44,918 nucleotides of DNA from Bacteroidota bacterium (GTDB lineage Bacteria > Bacteroidota > Bacteroidia > 2-12-FULL-35-15): NCBI GenBank assembly GCA_023251835.1, contig JAHEXZ010000044.1, forward strand, positions 1 to 44,918, written 5' to 3'. The position numbers and the translations under genes were made by a program. Within the stretch, counting starts at the first letter, position 1. Every line of letters starts with the position of its first letter. This document shows, piece by piece, positions 36,229 to 44,918 of this stretch. The notes beneath the pieces were generated by a model. That model made no database searches. It was not told where the DNA came from and worked only from the letters and a program-made list of their open reading frames with translations.

Positions 36229-37848
36229 ATGATACATAAAAAGACTTTATATCAAAGTTTTATAGTATGCAGCTTACTGCTGACCATGTCATTGCATGCT
36301 CAGGACAATGTTGGCATAGGCACCAATACTCCGGATGCGAGTGCAATATTGGAATTACTATCTTCCAACAAAGGATTGCTTGTTCCGCGAATGAATACAG
36401 CAGGAATGAATGCTATTGCAAGCCCGGAAAATTCTTTATTAATATACAACACAGATTCCATGTGTTATTTCTTTTACCGACAGCCCACAACCTCATGGGT
36501 TTCAATGTGTAATTTAAGCCTTGGAAATTCAGCCGATTCAATGTTTATCAATTACTCTTTTATTGATTCGCTTTTCGCCAGTTATAGTTTAATAGATAGT
36601 CTTTTTGCAAATTATATTAATGTAGACAGTTTGTTTGCAAACTATGTGAATATTGATTCCATTTTTGCAAACTATATCAATGTAGACAGCCTGTTTGCAA
36701 GTTATAGCACTATCGATTCTCTTTTTGCAAATTATATCAGCGTAGATAGTCTGTTTGCCAATTACGCAAATATTGATTCCCTCATTGCCAGCCATATTAA
36801 TGTAGATAGTTTATTTGCCAACTATGGAAATATTGACTCTTTATTTGTAAACTACTTGAATGTTGACAGCATATTTGCGAACTATGGCAATTTTGATTCG
36901 CTTACGATCAATGGAACTTCAATACAATCATTAATTGATAGTTTGATAAGTAATTCAGATTCTATTTCCTTGTGTAGTAACGCTACTACTAATTATGTAA
37001 CCAAATTTACAAGTCCAACCTCAATATGCAATTCTATCATTTATGATAATGGAACCAATGTGGGCATCAATACAACAAGTCCAACAGTTTCTTTTCAAAT
37101 AAATGCAACAGATGCCATTGGCATTCCATCAGGCACAACAGCTCAACGACCATCCTCTCCACCGGTTGGTTCTACCCGGTATAACACCACAACAGGAGTG
37201 CTGGAAGTTTTTAATGGTACATGCTGGCAAAATATAAATACCCCTCCTATTGGTTCCACCTATATTCAATGGTTTAATGCTGCTGATCCGAATACGATTT
37301 ATCCATGTACGGTATGGATTTCGACTGATATTTCCAACGGAGAATTTATTCGTGCAACAGGTGGTTTATCTAATGTTGCAGCACCTCCATTAACTGGTGT
37401 TGTGCAAGGTTTCGCAACACAGGATCATACACATAGTTCTTCCGGTTCTGTTGCAAACTCTGGTACACTCACAACATCAACCAATGGATCACACAGCCAT
37501 GCCGGAAATACAACAGGGGTATCTTCTATCAGTTCCTCTTCGTGGATTCCTTATGATGATAATTTAAGTAATGATGCAGGAAACTCAGGTGATTTCTCAG
37601 GAAGCAACCCTTCAACCTGTGGCGCAGGATGGGATAGCAGACCTACTGCCGGAAATTTTATGGGACAGCTCAATCAATCATGCTTAGATCATACACACGG
37701 CATTATTGCAGACGGAAATCATCAGCATACAATTTCGCCTCATAATCATTCGGTAAGCATTACCGTTGGAAATATGGATAGTGGAAATATAGCAACAGAA
37801 ACCCGTCCAACAAATGTGGCGGTTACTTTTTGGAGAAGAACACAGTGA
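36229..37848 (+). CDS. Fibre-like protein 4: long decapeptide-repeat stalk with HxH-rich tip
   Basis: 539 residues, 20 bp after fibre gene 3. Signal peptide cut at LHA before QDN (residue 24), then the shared module to about residue 96 with CX14C. Residues 102-231 are thirteen exact-length 10-residue repeats, consensus [IV]DSLFANY-x-N, ending with the cap [30 protein letters not shown] segment (also in fibre 5) and a NVGINTTSPT unit follow. The C-terminal part has WFNAADPNTIYPCTVWIST, GEFIRATGG and HxH pairs (DHTHS, SHSHA, DHTHG, NHQHT, PHNHS), ending ETRPTNVAVTFW, as in tail-collar proteins. It is the longer-stalk counterpart of fibre protein 2. Trimeric fibre assembly is inferred from the tip, not shown. 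Confidence 0.88.
   Translation: MIHKKTLYQSFIVCSLLLTMSLHAQDNVGIGTNTPDASAILELLSSNKGLLVPRMNTAGMNAIASPENSLLIYNTDSMCYFFYRQPTTSWVSMCNLSLGNSADSMFINYSFIDSLFASYSLIDSLFANYINVDSLFANYVNIDSIFANYINVDSLFASYSTIDSLFANYISVDSLFANYANIDSLIASHINVDSLFANYGNIDSLFVNYLNVDSIFANYGNFDSLTINGTSIQSLIDSLISNSDSISLCSNATTNYVTKFTSPTSICNSIIYDNGTNVGINTTSPTVSFQINATDAIGIPSGTTAQRPSSPPVGSTRYNTTTGVLEVFNGTCWQNINTPPIGSTYIQWFNAADPNTIYPCTVWISTDISNGEFIRATGGLSNVAAPPLTGVVQGFATQDHTHSSSGSVANSGTLTTSTNGSHSHAGNTTGVSSISSSSWIPYDDNLSNDAGNSGDFSGSNPSTCGAGWDSRPTAGNFMGQLNQSCLDHTHGIIADGNHQHTISPHNHSVSITVGNMDSGNIATETRPTNVAVTFWRRTQ
36532..36921 (+). repeat. Thirteen-unit 30-bp coding repeat (decapeptide stalk) in fibre gene 4
   Basis: Thirteen contiguous 30-bp units with no indels. 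Variation is concentrated at positions 1, 4, 8 and 9 of the decapeptide; Asp2 and Ser3 are invariant. Alternate units tend to begin with Ile and Val (INVDS/NIDS), hinting at expansion in 60-bp steps. Confidence 0.9.
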
Positions 37849-37951
37849 TAGAATATAGTTAATAGTAATGATGGGTTATTGGGTTATCATTGTTATTTAT
37901 AATTAGCTTAACTGATAACTGTCAACGGATAACTAATGAACTATAGTGTAA

Positions 37952-40048
<2,097 letters not shown>

Positions 40049-40072
40049 TTCTATAAACTTCAGCTAATAGCT

Positions 40073-42022
40073 ATGAAAATGAAAAATTACAGTATCACTA
40101 CACTTCTGAAAAACATGTTGCCACTTAGCGATTTGTTTAAAAAAAGTTGGCAGCTGGCAATCGGCAAATCCGAAAATAATATACTTCGACTGCAAACTTC
40201 AAGTAGCCAATTGCTGGCTATTTTTTTTATTTTTACTTCTAATTGGCTATTGACCAGTTTTTCATTTGCTCAGCCTACAATTCTGTATAATAACGGAGCT
40301 CAATTTTATACCGGGCCAAGTTCTATTGTAAGGGTAAATGGCACATTCAAGAATGTTAATCCGGGAGCGAACAGCAATGTTTTTGAACAGGATGGAACTA
40401 TGACCATTGCCACCAGCACAACAAGCGGAATGGACGGCACTGTAATTTTAGATGTTCTTTCTACATTAAAAGGTAATGGAACATACAATGTTGAAAAAGA
40501 TTGGTACAATAGCGCTACTTTTATAGCAGATAATAGTACTGTGGAATTATATGGCGATCTTCAGGAGTATATTGGTGGTAGTTCTGTTACTACATTTAAT
40601 GATTTAATTCTCTCAGGTACAGGTATCAATAATAATAAGAAAAAAACATTACTTATTAGTGCCAAAATTGGTTCCAATGGAACCCTGACTATCAATGACC
40701 GGGAACTAGAAACTCTTCTGGATACCATGTACGTATTGAATCCTTCTCCTACATGTGTTACCAATGTTCCAGACAGTGGCTTTGTCAGCGGCAGCTTTAA
40801 CACCAGTGGCAGCGGTTACCTGTCAAGAGTGACAAACACTGCAACAGCTTATTTTTTTCCTACAGGGGCAAGCGCCCCGCAAATCAGGTATCGCCCGGTG
40901 ATACTTACGCCTGCTTCCGGAAATACAAATATCTATAATGTGCGTTTAGGAAATTACAATGCTTCTTTGGACAATTTTAACACCAACAATTATGTTGATT
41001 CTAACCTATGCGCTTTAAATCTGGCATTTTATCACCAGATTACACGTAGTAGCGGTACTGATAATGTAGATATTGAAATTTCTTACGATCCCCTGGCAGA
41101 TGGGAACTGGGATGGGATGGCCAACTGGAATTTAAGCATTCCTCTTGTATGGAATAGTATGGGGGCTGTTTCACCAACCTCTATTCCTCCATCTTATAGT
41201 GGCGTAAAGAAAAGCAGCTGGACTAATTTTACTAATTCACCTTATATTTTATCGAGATTGAGCCCATCTAAACCTATCATTTCATGTCCGGCATCAGTTT
41301 GCGCTAATTCACCAGGTAATATATTCTATGTAACCGGCAACGATACTTCATATGCATGGATCTCCCCTGCCGGAACAACAATTACTTCCGGCTTCGATTC
41401 TGATACCGTAACAATTGATTGGAGTACTTTACCAGGCTTAGTAAGTGTTTCTTCTATAAGTGCTTTGGGTTGTATGTCTATTCCTGATTCCTGCTATGTA
41501 ACTTTATCGGGGTCACAAGTACAAGCCCAATTTTCAAGCGAAACCTTGGAGAATCATTATTATAATTTTACTGATTTAAGCACAGGCGGTGCTACTGAAT
41601 GGGTTTGGGATTTTGGAGACGGACAGACTTCAAATTTGCAAGATCCTTCCCATATTTATTTGGCCTGTGGTTCTCAAAAAATTTGTTTAACAGCATCTAT
41701 AGATGCATGTGCTGATACTTCCTGCACTGATATGGTGGTTAATGAACTGGCTATAATTCCTAACGTATTTAGCCCGGATGGAGACGGCATTAACGATATT
41801 TTTTACATAAACAATATATGTTTAGAGGGCTATAAGTTGGAAATATACAACCGCTGGGGAATGAAAGTTTTTGAGTCCAATGTAGGAGGCTGGGATGGCT
41901 ATACAGCAGCGGGTAAAAAGGCTGATGCAGGGACTTACTATTATATTTTTAAAGGCATTTCAATAATAAGTTCAAAAGATTATAGTACAAAAGGTTCTGT
42001 AACCCTGGTAAGAAACAAATAA
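40073..42022 (+). CDS. Secreted surface protein with one PKD domain and T9SS type B sorting domain
   Basis: 649 residues. The N terminus is unusual: about 45 polar or mixed residues come before the hydrophobic stretch (QLLAIFFIFTSNWLL), with cleavage likely after residue 66 (SFA before QPT). The mature protein begins with a beta-rich region (QPTILYNNGAQFYTGPSSIV, GDLQEYIGGSS, DRELETLLDT) seen on other T9SS cargo. A region ICPASVCANSPG-like follows, then one PKD domain (EWVWDFGDGQTSNLQDPSH), and the gliding-motility C-terminal domain (IPNVFSPDGDGINDIFYI, IYNRWGMKVF, TKGSVTLVR). It follows fibre gene 5 by 24 bp, so it is probably cotranscribed. Probable surface adhesin or fibre-associated protein. 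Confidence 0.9.
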   Translation: MKMKNYSITTLLKNMLPLSDLFKKSWQLAIGKSENNILRLQTSSSQLLAIFFIFTSNWLLTSFSFAQPTILYNNGAQFYTGPSSIVRVNGTFKNVNPGANSNVFEQDGTMTIATSTTSGMDGTVILDVLSTLKGNGTYNVEKDWYNSATFIADNSTVELYGDLQEYIGGSSVTTFNDLILSGTGINNNKKKTLLISAKIGSNGTLTINDRELETLLDTMYVLNPSPTCVTNVPDSGFVSGSFNTSGSGYLSRVTNTATAYFFPTGASAPQIRYRPVILTPASGNTNIYNVRLGNYNASLDNFNTNNYVDSNLCALNLAFYHQITRSSGTDNVDIEISYDPLADGNWDGMANWNLSIPLVWNSMGAVSPTSIPPSYSGVKKSSWTNFTNSPYILSRLSPSKPIISCPASVCANSPGNIFYVTGNDTSYAWISPAGTTITSGFDSDTVTIDWSTLPGLVSVSSISALGCMSIPDSCYVTLSGSQVQAQFSSETLENHYYNFTDLSTGGATEWVWDFGDGQTSNLQDPSHIYLACGSQKICLTASIDACADTSCTDMVVNELAIIPNVFSPDGDGINDIFYINNICLEGYKLEIYNRWGMKVFESNVGGWDGYTAAGKKADAGTYYYIFKGISIISSKDYSTKGSVTLVRNK

Positions 42023-42028
42023 TAGTTA

Positions 42029-42394
42029 TTAGTCAACAATTTCTATAATTGGAGAAGAAATATGTTTAGTTTCTTCCCAACGGCCTTGCAAAACTATCAC
42101 CTTCCCATCTTTATCGTATTGAACAGGTTCACTTTTCAAGCCATTTTCAATATAATATTTCCCTGTTACTTTTATTTTTTTACCATCTAATTTGCTTTCC
42201 ATATCCGGATTTATATCAACAACATAATCACCAAGATAATAACCATCCTTAGTTCTATTTTCCTTGTTAAATTTTGTAATAAAAGTAACAGTATTCACCG
42301 TGTCTGTGACAGGTTGATGTGTTGCCCCAGGTTGCTGACTATAAACACAACTCACAATAGTAAAGAATAACAATATTAAATTGACAGACTTCAT
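42029..42394 (-). CDS. Small secreted or lipoprotein-like protein of unknown function
   Basis: The open frame allows an ATG at 42418, but the ATG at 42394 (MKSVNLILLFFTIVSCVYSQ) gives a textbook signal, so I choose it; the protein is then 121 residues. The VSC could be a lipobox Cys, or cleavage may follow YSQ. The mature part has a short beta-rich domain with FITKFNKENRTKDGYYLGDY and KLDGKKIKVTGKYYI, which might be an OB-like barrel; I do not recognise the family. Its 3' end is 6 bp from the convergent T9SS cargo gene, too little for a shared terminator hairpin. Confidence 0.75.
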   Translation of the reverse strand: MKSVNLILLFFTIVSCVYSQQPGATHQPVTDTVNTVTFITKFNKENRTKDGYYLGDYVVDINPDMESKLDGKKIKVTGKYYIENGLKSEPVQYDKDGKVIVLQGRWEETKHISSPIIEIVD

Positions 42395-42464
42395 AAAAGG
42401 TTGAATTAAGTTGAGCAAGGATTACTTGTAACGAGAATAACCGATTTATATACAAGCATATACT

Positions 42465-42549
42465 AATATTTCGGTGCGCTGCACCTAACGGATTAAAATT
42501 GTTTGTACTCTACTACAAATATTTCGCGGCTCTGCCGCTTTGACGGATT
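42465..42549. repeat. Pair of AATATTTCG...ACGGATT intergenic repeats
   Basis: Two tandem copies share the frame AATATTTCG - hairpin - ACGGATT: the first (42465-42494) has GGTGCGCTGCACC, the second (42518-42549) has CGGCTCTGCCG. The shared outer words with compensated inner hairpins are typical of a dispersed repeat in Bacteroidota. It lies between gyrB and the small secreted protein gene. Confidence 0.65.
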
Positions 42550-42609
42550 CAAAATAACACCCAATCCATAGCATCCGCTAAATGAATGTCAAAAAAGGAG
42601 TGCTTGGAT

Positions 42610-44634
<2,025 letters not shown>

Positions 44635-44638
44635 TTAA

Positions 44639-44646
44639 CAAATATA
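44639..44646 (-). promoter_or_regulatory. Possible gyrB -7 promoter element
   Basis: Minus strand TATATTTG matches the Bacteroidota -7 consensus TAnnTTTG and lies 40 bases before the gyrB ATG. I find no TTTG at the -33 position, so confidence is moderate. Confidence 0.45.
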
Positions 44647-44763
44647 GTGATTTCCCTTGAAAATAGGCATAAATAAGGCCTAAAAAAGGTCTAAATTATC
44701 AACATTTAGTTAACAGAAAAGCAGGAAAAAACAGGAGGGGTTTTTAATCCATCTAAAAAGGAA

Positions 44764-44791
44764 AAATTTCTTTAATTTTTTAAAGAAATTT
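44764..44791. terminator. Perfect 12-bp AT-rich hairpin
   Basis: AAATTTCTTTAA (44764-44775) pairs with TTAAAGAAATTT (44780-44791) around TTTT. It could end a transcript coming from the right, or be part of the gyrB upstream region. Confidence 0.35.
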
Positions 44792-44918
44792 AACTATGTA
44801 AAGTTTTCAAAATAACTTCCTCAATCCACGCACATATTTCGACAAGCTGCTAATGACACAATCTGTATTGCTCTGTTTTTCAATGCATTGGTTCCTTTAA
44901 TTTTAAGACCAATAATAA

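Noticed and set aside
36532-36921. 30-bp direct repeats resembling a CRISPR array
   Set aside because: The units are contiguous, without spacers, and encode an exact decapeptide repeat.
33915-37848. Prophage tail region, because of tail-collar-like domains
   Set aside because: No capsid, terminase, portal or integrase gene is present, and the proteins have Sec signal peptides.
44697-44706. TTATCAACA, similar to a DnaA box, upstream of gyrB
   Set aside because: A single one-mismatch site without a cluster of boxes, and no dnaA nearby; it gives no support for an origin.

Overview
The window looks like chromosomal DNA of a Bacteroidota bacterium, probably an environmental gliding or adhesive member; I cannot fix the order or genus from sequence alone. 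Evidence: low-GC DNA, type A and type B type IX secretion (T9SS) sorting domains, SprB-like and PKD repeats, Bacteroidota-type promoters (TTTG - about 20 nt - TAnnTTTG) instead of sigma70 boxes, weak ribosome binding sites, and many short palindromic intergenic repeats.

Left part (1-20.4 kb): housekeeping genes mixed with accessory genes. An 877-base gene-free stretch is packed with inverted repeats. Then come, all on the minus strand, S-adenosylhomocysteinase (ahcY), a secreted WG-repeat protein, a DUF58 protein with a repeat-derived insertion, thioredoxin and DNA polymerase III alpha (dnaE). On the plus strand follow an MBOAT O-acyltransferase, a 1.3-kb-residue T9SS cargo, a remnant of a group II intron maturase (minus strand), a lipoprotein joining a cytochrome-c-like domain to a YncE-type propeller, and a 604-residue protein of unknown function preceded by a broken duplicate of its own 5' end. 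Minus-strand hemN closes this part.

Right part (20.8-42.0 kb): a plus-strand block of nine surface or secreted protein genes. It has a degenerate HMA-like small protein, two giant paralogous PKD proteins with gliding-motility C-terminal domains, five consecutive fibre-like proteins, and a further T9SS type B cargo. The five fibre proteins share one N-terminal module (signal peptide, NVGIGTN motif, CX14C pair). They differ in stalk (Gly-X-Thr collagen-like, or a 10-residue VDSLFANYxN repeat) and in tip (phage tail-collar-like with HxH clusters; a KSFRIDHP domain; or a CPExPE domain). A perfect Bacteroidota promoter lies just before the first of them. This mosaic fibre array is the best candidate for an undescribed system in the window.

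The window ends with a small secreted protein convergent with the last T9SS cargo (6 bp gap) and with gyrB, both on the minus strand.

A repeat family bounded by TATACTGA and GAAGTATA occurs at least six times between 3.5 and 21.3 kb, abutting gene ends, the hemN upstream region and the maturase remnant. No tRNA, rRNA, CRISPR array or intact insertion sequence was recognised.
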